Notes under the pieces: model-generated
Seen by the model: the letters and a program-made list of their open reading frames with translations, nothing else
Told to the model about the DNA's origin: nothing
Database searches by the model: none
Shown here: one piece after another, positions 18,768 to 27,739 of the stretch
How positions within the stretch are numbered: the stretch's first letter is position 1
Layout: each line of letters opens with the position of its first letter
Source: Bradyrhizobium sp. RP6
GTDB lineage: Bacteria > Pseudomonadota > Alphaproteobacteria > Rhizobiales > Xanthobacteraceae
NCBI RefSeq assembly: GCF_003837805.1
Contig: NZ_RQIT01000026.1
Span: 1 to 64,000 of the forward strand
Reading direction: 5' to 3'
DNA: 64,000 bases
Position numbers and translations under genes: made by a program

Positions 18768-19079
18768 GCGAACAAGGATGACAGCAGATTGTAAACAATG
18801 ATTTAGGATTGGGAAAAAATGGTAACAACTCTGCGGCCCAGTGAAGTTCGCTCCTCTCTCGGGGATCAGATCGCTCTCTCGGGCCGCGTCGGAAGCGGCT
18901 TTCAGTCGCTATGGTCGTAGTCACCCATCCAGCTGAGGACCACGGCTGCGCAGACTAAACAGTTGAAACGATTTTGTCCTGTTCACAGACGATTGGGCTT
19001 GAACTGCGCTGTACGCTTCTCCGCATTTCGAGCATGCAAGTATAACTTGCGTCGGTGCAGTCTCGATCATGTCGGCCTC

Positions 19080-19289
19080 CTATGCTCGAGAAATGGGCCG
19101 GTTCCTAGAGCCGATCAATTCCGGGGCGAGGACGTGGTCTTTCCTATCGAGTGCCGTTCTTATCCTTTCCCTCAACAGAAGCATCTCCGCATATTCCTTC
19201 TCAATCGCGGGGCTGACGCGAAGAGTTTCAATATGTTGGTCGTGCAGCTTGATCAACGCAGCAATGTACTCACATTGAGTTGGGCACAT
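19080..19289 (-). CDS. Small hypothetical protein, 69 residues
   Basis: MCPTQCEYIAALIKLHDQHI, then ETLRVSPAIEKEYAEMLLLR and ERIRTALDRKDHVL. It is strongly helical and acidic/basic amphipathic, consistent with a small coiled-coil or regulatory protein. No family recognised. It stands alone, with no neighbour in the same direction. The codon pattern is convincing compared with overlapping frames on the other strand. Confidence 0.5.
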   Translation of the reverse strand: MCPTQCEYIAALIKLHDQHIETLRVSPAIEKEYAEMLLLRERIRTALDRKDHVLAPELIGSRNRPISRA

Positions 19290-19562
19290 GGATCAAAAAC
19301 CCCCTAAAAACGGAAATTCAGATGCAACTGGCTCTGGGCGGGAATGCGGTAGCTGCTTCCATTTGTTCGTAAATGCGGCGGGTCGGCAAGTGTTTCAGCT
19401 GCTTTTTTTAGCGCTGCGTAGTGCTCAGCCCGCTCAAGGAATTCGGCAACTTTCGCTGACGGTACTGCGAAACCTAGCTGCTCTTGTTTGCCCGGGTGTG
19501 GATAAAACCCGGCGGCTCGCGTAGCATTCGCAAGGGTTCAACGTCTCACCGGGATCAGACAA

Positions 19563-19775
19563 ATGAGCCGTTTCCTGCTGTGCTGTGTAGCCGCTACCTG
19601 CTTCGCCGGAGCTCTGGTCTTCCATTCCTCCGAAGCGAATGCTGTCTTTTGGCGCGGATCACCGCGCCAACAAACATCGATATTCACGGGTGGCCGATCA
19701 TCAAAGAGCCCCGCCGAGCCATGTCAGTGGATACGGGTGAGCGGTGGCTACTGGGTCAGACAGTGCGTTTACTAG
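19563..19775 (+). CDS. Small exported protein, 70 residues
   Basis: MSRFLLCCVAATCFAGALVF followed by HSSEANAVFWRG: a plausible signal peptide with cleavage near ANA. The mature part is about 42 residues with two cysteines (EPCQW and RQCVY), perhaps one disulphide. I know no family. The ribosome site is weak, so confidence is moderate. Confidence 0.4.
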   Translation: MSRFLLCCVAATCFAGALVFHSSEANAVFWRGSPRQQTSIFTGGRSSKSPAEPCQWIRVSGGYWVRQCVY

Positions 19776-20112
19776 GCGAGCAATTGGCCCATCGCTCAAT
19801 TCAAGCTTAAGGCCGAGGCCGACCACACACCGCTGCGTCGTCGCCCGCCTCGGCGCAGTGGAGGCTGCGGCCACTGCCGCCACTGGGGCCGGGCGTTGCG
19901 GCGAAGTTGGCGTCGAACAATCACCACCTGCTGCGGCGCCCAGCGGCGCTGGCTCCTCGACCCCGGCGGGAGGCAGACGGTCTCTTGTTCGATCAGTGAG
20001 GAGACACGATTGCGGCCACACTGAACGCCACCACGCAGACGGCGGCAAGTGACCAGAGCGCTATTGCGAGTTCTCAGGCATTGAGATTTCAACACCGCGA
20101 CCTCGAAGGTAC
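19776..20112. other. GC-rich spacer, no gene recognised
   Basis: Low-complexity, Ala/Pro-rich translations on both strands. No element recognised. Confidence 0.3.
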
Positions 20113-20989
20113 ATCATTTTTGGGGTTAGATCCTACGAAATCCTCCGCCCCAATGCGCTAAATGCTCAGCTGACAGAATTCGAGGCCCAGCGGTCAGAAC
20201 GATCTGTGCATCGCGGTTCAATGGATCTGTGCTTCCAAGGTAAAGCTTCGTGGAACAAGGGGTGGACGCCTGAACATATGGAACAAGCGCGGGCTTTTTT
20301 TTGAACGGGCGCTATTCCTCGATCCTGGAAATATCGAAGCGATGGTGGGCATTGCGTTTGTCGATCTTGTGGTTGGAAGTAGCTTCTTTACCGACGAACG
20401 AACCGCGCATCTTGTGGCGGCCGAGGCCGCGCTGGGAAGGGTGCTGTCCCTCGCGCCTAATCATGCGTTTGCCCATTTAGCTTTGGGCGGCGTGCTCATG
20501 TGTAGTTGCCGAGCCGCTCAGGGCCTTGCTGAGTGCGAACGAGCATTGGCGCTGGATCGAAACATAGCTGAGGCGCACGCGCTGATCGGCTGGGCCAAGT
20601 ATTTTATGGGGCGCGGAGCAGAGACCGAGACTCATATCAGTGAAGCATTTCGTCTCTCTCCTCGCGATATCCTGAGCTTCCAATGGTCAATGATGGTAGG
20701 CTTCGCCAAGTTGCAGGTTAGCGCGGACGACGAAGCACTCAGCTGGTTCCGTCGCAGCATCGAGACCAACCGTAATCATCCCACCTCGCATTTTGGGCTG
20801 GCTGCTGCGCTCGCGCTTCTCGGTAAGCAGGAGGAGGCGTGGGCTGCCGTGCAAGCGGGGCTTGCGCTAAATCCGACGTTTGCTATCAAACGCTTCAAAA
20901 GCTTTTCAGTAAGCGACAATCCGGCGTTTCTCGCAGGTGCCAAGCGCGCCGTAAAAGGGTTTCACTTGGCCGGAGTGCCGAAGGAGTGA
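20113..20989 (+). pseudogene. TPR protein remnant (adenylate-cyclase or winged-helix/TPR type)
   Basis: From 20342 a clean 215-residue frame carries tetratricopeptide repeats (AEAALGRVLSLAPNHAFAHL, ALALDRNIAEAHALIGWAKY, WFRRSIETNRNHPTSHFGLA) and ends as the C-terminus of the cyclase/TolB-TPR family does. Upstream, the same sense continues in another frame: NAQLTEFEAQRSERS, then LCFQGKASWNKGWTPEHMEQ and ARAFF. The break is a run of eight T at 20295-20302, where seven would restore the frame. No N-terminal effector domain is found. It is the C-terminal piece of a longer gene, broken by a homopolymer shift. Confidence 0.7.
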
Positions 20990-21138
20990 TGTCGGCTCTG
21001 GGTCTTGGCCGTGTGATAACGCGGCGGATGGGGTATCGGCGAGCCGCTCCAGGCTGGATGCGCTGCAAGGTGACGGTTTCGAGCATATTTTTCCGATTTC
21101 GGGTCTGGGAGGCAAGCTGGTTCATCATCAGGTAAACC

Positions 21139-22680
21139 TGACCGGCTCTCAGGCTGTGCAGAGCCTGCAGTGGGGCCGTCTCAGGCCGCGATCGCCGCCA
21201 GCAGCGGCTTGACGCCGACGATATTCAGCACGCGCGTCATGTTGTAGCCGAGCACGCAGAGCGCCATCTCGGTCGCAACCTTGGGCAGCGTCTTGCACAA
21301 GAAGTGCGTCGCGCCCATGCGCATCTTCAGTGTGCCAAACGGATGCTCGACCGTCTCGCGCCGCGTGCGCATCGCCTCGGGGTTCTTGTCGAGCCGCTCC
21401 TGCACAGCCTCGACCACCTGCTCGTGCTCCCAGCGGGTGATCCGCCGCTCCGAGCCTTTCGTGCATTTCGCCTTGAGCGGACAGGCTCGGCACGCATTTG
21501 TCCAATACCGGCGCATGTTCTGGCCGTTTTCCACGGTCGTCATTCGATAGGTGAGTTGCTCCCCGGCCGGGCAGCGATAAACATCCTCCTCAGCCAGATA
21601 AACAAAATCCTGCTTGCCGAAACGGCCTTCCGCTTTGGCACCAGATGTCATCGGCTTCGGCAACGTCACGGTGACGCCGGCGTCCTCGCACGCCTTGATC
21701 TCCTCGCCGTTGAAGTAACCGCGATCGGCGACGGCCTCAAGTTTCTCGACCTTCAACGCTTCTTTGGCCGCCTGCGCCGTATTCGCAAGTTGCGAGCGAT
21801 CCGAGCCCACATTCGTAACCTCGTGCGCGACGATCAGATGGTTCTCAGTGTCGACCGCCGTCTGCACATTGTAGCCGACGACGCCGGAGCCGCGCCCCGC
21901 TGGTCGCCATCGAGCGGCTGTCGGGATCGGTGAACGAAACCTGCTTATCGGGCGCGGCCAGAACCTGCTTCTCGATAGCCGCCAGCTTCGCCATTTCGGA
22001 TTTCAACTTCTCGAGTTTCTCTTTGTAACGCATCTTCTTCAGCGTGACGACTTCCGACGGATCCTGCCGGTCTGCGGAGTCGAGTCGTGCCAGATAGCGT
22101 GCCACGCTCTCCTCCAACTGCTTCCGCCGGCGCTCGACTTTCGCCTGCGTGAAGTTCTTGTCGCGGTTATTCACTGCCTTGAACTTGCTGCCATCGATCG
22201 CGACGCTGGCCTTCGCGAGCAATCCCATCTCGCGGCACACCTCGACGAAGCGCGCGCAGACTTTTTTGATCGCCGGCCCATTGTCCTTGAAATCGGCGAT
22301 CGTCTTGAAGTCCGGCGCCAGCCGGCCCAAGAGCCACATGACCTCCACGTTGCGGCCCGCCTCGCGCTCGAGCCGCCGGCTCGAATGCACGCGGTTGAGA
22401 TAGCCGTAGATGTAGAGCTTCAGATGGATCGAGGGGTGATAAGCCGGACGACCGGTGTCGGCCGGATTGACGCTGGTGAAGCCAAGAGCGCGCAGATCCA
22501 GCATCTCGACGAACGCATCGATCACGCGAACAGGATGGCTGTCGTCGACCCAGTCGTCGAGGCATTCCGGCAACAGCGTCGCTTGCCCCCGGTCCATCCC
22601 CGCAACAAAGCCCGGCATCATGTCCCCCACCGATTCAGCAGGAGAACTATAGCAGGCCGAGACTTTTCACACAGCCAGGG
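21139..22680 (-). mobile_element. IS1182-family insertion sequence (approximate ends)
   Basis: The transposase lies between short similar ends: CAGGCTGTG near 21146 and, inverted, CACAGCCAGG near 22671. The exact boundaries and target duplication could not be fixed by eye. It has inserted between the TPR remnant and the SGNH hydrolase gene. Confidence 0.6.
21181..22630 (-). pseudogene. IS1182-family transposase, one-base frameshift
   Basis: The N-terminal half (from 22630) shows FVAGMDRGQATLLPECLDDW, PAYHPSIHLKLYIYGYLN, EVMWLLGRLAPDFKTIADF and VAIDGSKFKAVN. The C-terminal half (from 21867) shows the next catalytic Asp region (VQTAVDTENHLIVAHEV), LEAVADRGYFNGEE, TNACRACPLKAKCTKG and VEHPFGTLKMRMGATHFL. 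They are in different frames; the switch is at DSRSMATSG near 21895-21900, where GGGG stands for an expected GGG. Removing one G gives an uninterrupted IS1182 transposase of usual length. I take it as a fresh inactivating insertion; programmed slippage on G4 is less likely. Confidence 0.9.
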
Positions 22681-22843
22681 TCACAAGCGGCGGTTTCGAC
22701 CACTCAGCTCGTCAGGTCCGGCTTTCCTTCGAAAGGGGCCTTTGCGGCCGTTCATAGGCAATTCGGCTGAGGGCCATTGTCGGAATTGCCCGCGCTAACG
22801 ACGTAGCAGCCTTCTTCATGCCAATCGTGAGTCTCAACGGTCC

Positions 22844-23533
22844 CTAGCGGCGCGCGCTCGCGATCAGGGCCTCGACTTGTGGTAGGATGCGCGTTACGAC
22901 CGCCTCGATTCCGGCCGGGGTCGGGTGTAGACCATCGAGCGCTTTGAGTTGGGCATCATCGACAAACGCATCATCGAAAGCTGGGTAGAACAGCACGTTG
23001 TGCTCGCTGGCAAGACCAGAAAACATCGCCGCAAAAGCATTCTTGTATTCTTCTCCAAATTTTGATTGCGTCCGCACGCCGCAAAGAAGCACGGCAATCC
23101 GCCGCGCTTCGAGTTTACGTAAAATTTCCGCCAGCGCGGCACGAGTAGCATTTGGATCGATTCCCCAGACCATGTCATTCGCACCGAGCACCACAATGAC
23201 CGCATCGGGTTGGTCGGTGATCACTCGGTCCAATCTGGCGAGACCTTTTGCGGCTGTGTCACCAGCCCAGCCGGCATTGGTTACGGCGACTGATTGACCT
23301 CTGGCTTTCAGTGCAAATTCAAGTTTGTCCGGGAAACGATGGGCAACGGGAACACCTTTATTTTCGATGAGAGAATCCCCGAGCACCGTGATCTTGATCA
23401 CCCTTTCTTCGGCGCGAACGCTGTGGATCGTGGCCCACGTCAGTACAGTACAAACCGTGGCGACAATGACTATCGCGCGAAGAGCGAGCGTGGCGATAAA
23501 TGGCGTAATGAACCTTCCAAGTCTTGATTTCAT
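22844..23533 (-). CDS. SGNH/GDSL hydrolase (TesA-like esterase), exported
   Basis: 229 residues. After a hydrophobic signal region (residues about 15-40, IVIVATVCTVLTWATIHSVRA) come the SGNH blocks: block I ITVLGDSLIENKGV with the nucleophile Ser, block II NAGWAGDTAAKGLARLD, block III VIVVLGANDMVWGI with the oxyanion Asn, and block V LDGLHPTPAG with the Asp-His pair. This is the layout of arylesterase/lysophospholipase TesA, acting in the periplasm on acyl esters. The gene appears intact, in contrast with its neighbours. It is followed upstream by another minus-strand gene 18 bases away, which may be co-transcribed. Confidence 0.88.
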   Translation of the reverse strand: MKSRLGRFITPFIATLALRAIVIVATVCTVLTWATIHSVRAEERVIKITVLGDSLIENKGVPVAHRFPDKLEFALKARGQSVAVTNAGWAGDTAAKGLARLDRVITDQPDAVIVVLGANDMVWGIDPNATRAALAEILRKLEARRIAVLLCGVRTQSKFGEEYKNAFAAMFSGLASEHNVLFYPAFDDAFVDDAQLKALDGLHPTPAGIEAVVTRILPQVEALIASARR

Positions 23534-23551
23534 CGTGCTGCCTCGTTGCGA

Positions 23552-24019
23552 TCAACGTGATCGTTTCGCGTGCCTGAGCTGGCAGCGCTCAGTGAGAGAC
23601 CGGCACAAAGGGACTGTCGGTTCTGTTGTGTATCGTGGCGCCCGCCGATGGCAGTTCGCGCGGCTCATTCGCTCGGACGGCTTGCGCTGCGCGAGATTAA
23701 CGTAGGAATCGGGCCAGTCGACCTCTCTCCTGGATGCCGGAAGATATTGCTTCCGGTCCGCGTACTCGTAGTACAGCGTCCCGTGGATACCTTGCGCATC
23801 GCGCTTCAAGATAGGGCGCTCCCATACGGGCGACAATATTCGCAAAGCCTGCTCTTCCCCTACGCGTTCGGTAAAGTCCTCGATCAACTCTAAGTCTTGG
23901 CCCGCCCCAGGAAAGATGGCAGCAAACTCATCATCAGTCGCTTGAAACAAGCTGAACGTCGCGTTGACGGCGGGATCGATGATCTGAATGTTCTTCAAGC
24001 TCTGCTCCCCGGAATCCAC
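23552..24019 (-). CDS. Hypothetical protein, 155 residues, C-terminus perhaps shifted
   Basis: The first two thirds (KNIQIIDPAVNATFSLFQAT, DEFAAIFPGAGQDLELIEDF, ILSPVWERPILKRDAQGIHG) are convincing protein and resemble an uncharacterised rhizobial family that I recall. The last 40 residues are Arg/Ser-rich and do not look like a natural C-terminus, so a frameshift near 23700 is likely. The start may be the TTG eight residues later. It lies directly upstream of the SGNH hydrolase in the same direction. Confidence 0.55.
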   Translation of the reverse strand: MDSGEQSLKNIQIIDPAVNATFSLFQATDDEFAAIFPGAGQDLELIEDFTERVGEEQALRILSPVWERPILKRDAQGIHGTLYYEYADRKQYLPASRREVDWPDSYVNLAQRKPSERMSRANCHRRAPRYTTEPTVPLCRSLTERCQLRHAKRSR

Positions 24020-24064
24020 GATGATAGGGTTCTCTAGTACCGATATCCAAAAGTCCGCAACGGG

Positions 24065-24241
24065 TCAAAATGCGAAGACCTCTAGTCCTTGACGGAATCC
24101 GGTCTGGTAGTACACGTCCGTCCCGCGAGCGCCGCTCCAGACGTAGCCGACCCGCGGCACCGCTGGTTGCTGCGCGTGGGCTGCGAGGGGCAAGGCGACT
24201 ACCGCAGCGCTGAGAAGAGCGACAAAATCGCGGCGTTTCAT
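24065..24241 (-). pseudogene. 5' fragment of an ABC-type substrate-binding protein gene
   Basis: From ATG at 24241: MKRRDFVALLSAAVVALPLA, then AHAQQPAVPRVGYVWSGARG, that is, a signal peptide and the first strand of the TrpX/YtfQ-like substrate-binding family (compare the intact paralogue at 62554-63531). After 58 codons it ends within a 17-base sequence (GGGTCAAAATGCGAAGA in plus-strand sense) that recurs at 24418-24434. The remainder of a normal 320-residue protein is gone. Confidence 0.7.
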
Positions 24242-24954
24242 TAAGTCACCTCGCGGCGCCCTATCGCTACAATATGCGCCCGCAACTCGGAATTTTGAAT
24301 GGGTGAGCCGGTGAAATAACCGTCAGCCCGAGATGAGTCCAAAGGCGTATCCGGGGGCATATTTCGTTGATCGTGGGCCCCCTCGGTAGAGGCTGCGCAG
24401 CCCCTGATGTCCGGGTTGGGTCAAAATGCGAAGAACTGCGGTTGAGCAAATCTGGTCCGCTGTGGCGTGATGAGGGGACCTCCGTCAGATGCGGTGCAAC
24501 TTCGCAGATGGGCCATAAGGCGACGTTCACTAGCTTTTGCTCCTCTCAGGGAGCTCCCGCTCTTGGTGTTCGGCCCGCGCGCGATACTCTTCGGCGATCT
24601 CAAGCAGCGCTGCCTTAGCTCGCGCCTCTTCCGTCATTGCCGCTTGACGACGTGCAGGTGTGCGGCTTCTACCTCAACCGGCGTAGTGGCCGAACCGAAT
24701 GCGTTCTCGTTCGTGGGGTACATCCAGCTACTCTGCTCGCTCATTATCCCGGCGTGCGTTGGGCCAACGAGAGCAAAGCGAAGTCACGTCTTCGCGCGCA
24801 TGTAACTTCGCGAACCCGACTTCCGAATTGGCAAGCTGTGAGGTCGCGTTTCAAGCGAGCTGCCCCCAAGCGGCACAGCACATTCAGCGATCGAGTTCCA
24901 CGGCGATAAGAAACTAATCATCGCCACTGCCCGGCTAGAGCAAGGAGACCTAGC
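24242..24954. other. Debris region
   Basis: Holds the second copy of the 17-base repeat (24418-24434) and a short helical coding remnant (see 24530-24637). Otherwise nothing recognisable before the SDR gene, whose own ribosome site (AAGGAGA) is at 24941-24947. Confidence 0.35.
24530..24637 (-). pseudogene. C-terminal remnant of a small helical protein
   Basis: A minus-strand frame reading RRQAAMTEEARAKAALLEIA, then EEYRARAEHQERELPERSKS and a stop. This acidic/basic helix pattern resembles the C-terminus of short Bradyrhizobium proteins of unknown function. No proper N-terminus is present, so only a tail remains. Confidence 0.4.
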
Positions 24955-25509
24955 GTGACTCAAGGATCAAAGACCGTGATTGTCACCGGCGGCTTGCAGG
25001 GGATCGGCTTAAGTGCGGTACGGACATTCATTGAACGAGGTTACAACGTCGTCGCGACCTCGCGCAGAGTGACGCGATCCCTCCTCTCCGAGCTTGGCCC
25101 TGGTGGATGGGGACGTCGGCATGCCTCGACAGCCACCAGGGTTGCCGAGACAGCTGTTGGCAAGTTCAGCTCGATAGATGCGTTGGTGAACAATGCTGAG
25201 ATCTTCGTGGTCAACCCGTTCACCGACTACCCGGGTGATGATTTGAAGCAGCTGCTCTCCACCAATCTCAACGGCTTCATCTACATGACCCAAGTCGCGA
25301 TCAGACAGATACAGATCATGGCACAAACGTCAGGCGGCAGCATTGTCAGCATCACTGCAGCCCTCGCGGGCAAACCCGATTGGGACTTTCTTCGCAGACC
25401 GTCCCCGATGGGAAGCATTTCGAGCATTCAGGAGATTGTGATCGAGGCTCGCCGCATCACGCGAGAGATCCTGCGCGTCGACGGCGGCGCACATGTCGGC
25501 AAATGGTAA
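24955..25509 (+). pseudogene. Short-chain dehydrogenase/reductase with the catalytic part deleted
   Basis: The start VIVTGGLQGIGLSAVRTFIE is the Rossmann TGxxxGIG cofactor motif, and IDALVNNAEIFVVNPF is the NNAG block. The central part is shortened (ARGDVA-type segment missing). After GGSIVSITAALAGKP the sequence jumps to SISSIQEIVIEARRITREIL, then RVDGGAHVGKW, which is the normal SDR C-terminus. The YxxxK active-site segment is absent. The reading frame stays open to 25509, so a short protein could be made, but it cannot be a working SDR. A start at 24955 (GTG) fits the AAGGAGA site. Confidence 0.8.
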
Positions 25510-25624
25510 TCGAAACGATCTCGCGCAGCCGCTCCGTAGCTCGATACCCGACCTTATCGTGATGAAAGTACACCGAGATGCGGAACGATGCCGTCCTCCA
25601 TCAAGAGTGCCGACGATATAGCCG

Positions 25625-26519
25625 ATGATCATTGACCGACCGCTAGTAGCAGTTATCGACAGCGACAGCTCCTCGCGAGCGAAGGCGCTGGATTGCCTCG
25701 TCGCGGCTGGCCTGACGGTCGAGGTATTCAATTCAGCCGAGGATTTCTTGATGAGAAGCGAGACCAATCCACTTCACTGCATCATATTGGATGTGCGGTT
25801 GCCTGGCATCGGCGGTCTCGATCTTCAATCCCACCAGACAAGGATTGGACGCAAGACACCATTGTTGTTTCTGACGGCTCAGGACGAGGCAAGGACCTGC
25901 GTCTAGGCGATGAAGAATGGCGCCATCGACTATCTCATCAAGCCGTTCCAGATTGAACAGCTTGTCGACGCGGTCAGACGCGGCATCGAACGCGATCTCA
26001 CGCGGCACCGGCAAGAGCAGATCCAGGACGAACTGCGTGCGAGGCTTTGCGTCGCTATCGCCCCGCGAAAGAGAGACCATGGCGCTGCTCTCGGCAGGAC
26101 TTGGACCCAAGCACATAGCTGGCCGGCTAGGGATCTGTACGCATACTGCCCGTGTTCACAGTGGCCGGATCATGACCAAAATGGGGGCACAGTCCATCGC
26201 GGATCTGGTTCGCATTGCGGACAAAATCGGACAGGCGCAGAACGGAAGAGCGATCCGCCCCGACGACATCTTGGCAACCAGCCACGACCACGCTGCCCAA
26301 CGCGTTTCGGATGAGGGCTTACTGCCCGCCTACTGCAATCTGCATCGTGCAGCGCCGGATGGCTCATTGCAGCCACAGGCATATTCGTCGAGCACGAATT
26401 CGGTCGTGTCGACACACGCGGATCGAAGTCAAGGTAAAGCTCGCGAAACTGTCGAAACCCGCTTCCGTTGGCGCGATGGCCGCCTCGCGCCAAAAGCGGC
26501 CGCGAAGTCTCGGCGATGA
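25625..26519 (+). pseudogene. FixJ/NodW-type response regulator, broken
   Basis: The receiver domain opens with MIIDRPLVAVIDSDSSSRAK, has the phosphoacceptor region LHCIILDVRLPGIGGLDLQ and LLFLTAQDEA. A TAG codon at 25904-25906 then replaces one residue; directly after it, in frame, AMKNGAIDYLIKPFQIEQLV completes the receiver. Near 26045 a one-base insertion shifts the frame, and the LuxR-type helix-turn-helix follows: FASLSPRERETMALLSAGLG, then KHIAGRLGICTHTARVHSGR. So a nonsense and a frameshift mutation have ended a FixJ-family regulator. The true end of the gene is probably near 26250; the open frame runs on to 26519. Confidence 0.85.
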
Positions 26520-26529
26520 TAGTCTTACG

Positions 26530-26763
26530 TTAGCGCGCGCTTCGGGTTCGCAAACCGACCGGCTTGCTTCCGTCGAAAATGAACTCGAGGCCCCTCGCTT
26601 CGAAAGCCCGTCGGATTCTTTCCAGGGTTCGTTCCGTGGCTCCGCGAAAGCCTGTCTCGATCCGGTGAATAGTCTTCACCTCTACGCCGGCAGCGTCCGC
26701 AAGCTCCTGCTGCGAAATCCCTAACCAGCTACGCGCTGCGCGAATCTGTTCTACGGAAATCAT
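26530..26763 (-). CDS. XRE-family HTH regulator, 77 residues
   Basis: MISVEQIRAARSWLGISQQE, then LADAAGVEVKTIHRIETGFR: a complete Cro/CI-type helix-turn-helix, followed by RIRRAFEARGLEFIFDGSKP, a tail common to small antitoxin-like or phage-type repressors. It is divergent from the four-gene operon starting at 26856, with 92 bases between the starts, and a perfect palindrome TGTCAG-ATCAA-CTGACA lies in that gap. It most likely represses itself and the operon. It is intact and close in composition to the operon genes. Confidence 0.88.
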   Translation of the reverse strand: MISVEQIRAARSWLGISQQELADAAGVEVKTIHRIETGFRGATERTLERIRRAFEARGLEFIFDGSKPVGLRTRSAR

Positions 26764-26790
26764 GTCGGAAAGATTCTATTAAGGTTAATT

Positions 26791-26807
26791 TGTCAGATCA
26801 ACTGACA
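26791..26807. promoter_or_regulatory. Probable XRE operator (palindrome)
   Basis: TGTCAG (26791-26796) and CTGACA (26802-26807), a perfect 6-bp inverted repeat with a five-base spacer, midway between the divergent XRE gene and the operon start. Size and position fit a dimeric XRE repressor. Confidence 0.55.
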
Positions 26808-26855
26808 TTTGGTCCCGGCCATGAGAAAAGTTCTCCCGATACAGAGGAGAACAAC

Positions 26856-27716
26856 GTGCCTATCGATCCACTCACCGAATTGCTGAAAACCAATGAGGAC
26901 GCCGTCCGCGCGGCCAAGCAGGTCGTCGCAACGGCCCTTGAAGCCAACTTCTCGATCGACCCGATTATCGGCGACGAACTCTCCCAATCGTTCGCCGTCA
27001 TTTCTTCTTGCGTGCGCCGCCACGGTCTTCTGATCCAGACGACGCTCGCAGACACGCTCGCCACCAGCGGTCGTTTCGAAGTTCTGAGCGAAATCCATGT
27101 GCCGATCACCGTGGCGGCCAACGATCTTCTGACCTCCCAGAACTCCAACGCAGCCCTGGCGAAGATCCAACTGAAGTCGGACTCGCCTGTCATCAGGATG
27201 GCGAAGCTCGACCTGATTGTCATCGATTCCGAACGCGGCTGGGCCGGCGCTTACGACGTGAAAAGGGGCAATGGCGAAACGGCTTGGAACAAGCGCAAAC
27301 CGATCGAGAGGGATCTGCGCGCGACCCGCCTCGTGCTGGCCTCGCATCTCAAGAAGCTCGGACATGACGTCGATCGAGTGACGACCGCGGTCATCGACTA
27401 CTACGGCGGTTCGGGGTTCTCGCGTGACATCAAGCTCGTGCGCGATGAATTGAACGCGCACTTCGGCGTCGCGGTGGTCGAGCGCATCGAGACCATGACC
27501 GCCGCGCTGCGGCAGGAGATGCACACGCGCCTCGGCGCAATCCTCGAGCCCGCCATTAGCAAGCTGAACGCAGCGCGGAAGCCCAAGGTAGTTAAGCCGG
27601 CACCCGAACCTGAGACTCCCATCGAACAGCACGATTGGCTGACCAGCGTTCTTCAGGCGCGCCCGCTCGGGCCCGGACAGTGGATAGCGCCCGCGGTGTC
27701 ATCCAACGCGCGGTGA
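26856..27716 (+). CDS. Unknown protein with a PD-(D/E)XK-like motif, first gene of the operon
   Basis: I choose the GTG at 26856 (AGAGGAGA six bases upstream), giving 286 residues; the TTG at 26790 would add 22 unconvincing residues and cover the palindrome. The central part reads AKLDLIVIDSERGWAGAYDVKRGNG, that is, an acidic residue, a beta hairpin and then D-x-K, the shape of the PD-(D/E)XK nuclease core. Helical arms lie on both sides, and the C-terminus is Pro/Lys-rich (KPKVVKPAPEPETPIEQHDW). No named family comes to mind. It heads an operon with an AAA+ ATPase and a DUF2130 protein, so it may be the nuclease effector. The nuclease reading is inference from one motif. Confidence 0.75.
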   Translation: MPIDPLTELLKTNEDAVRAAKQVVATALEANFSIDPIIGDELSQSFAVISSCVRRHGLLIQTTLADTLATSGRFEVLSEIHVPITVAANDLLTSQNSNAALAKIQLKSDSPVIRMAKLDLIVIDSERGWAGAYDVKRGNGETAWNKRKPIERDLRATRLVLASHLKKLGHDVDRVTTAVIDYYGGSGFSRDIKLVRDELNAHFGVAVVERIETMTAALRQEMHTRLGAILEPAISKLNAARKPKVVKPAPEPETPIEQHDWLTSVLQARPLGPGQWIAPAVSSNAR

Positions 27717-27739
27717 GGGCAATAGGAGAAGCTGCACAC

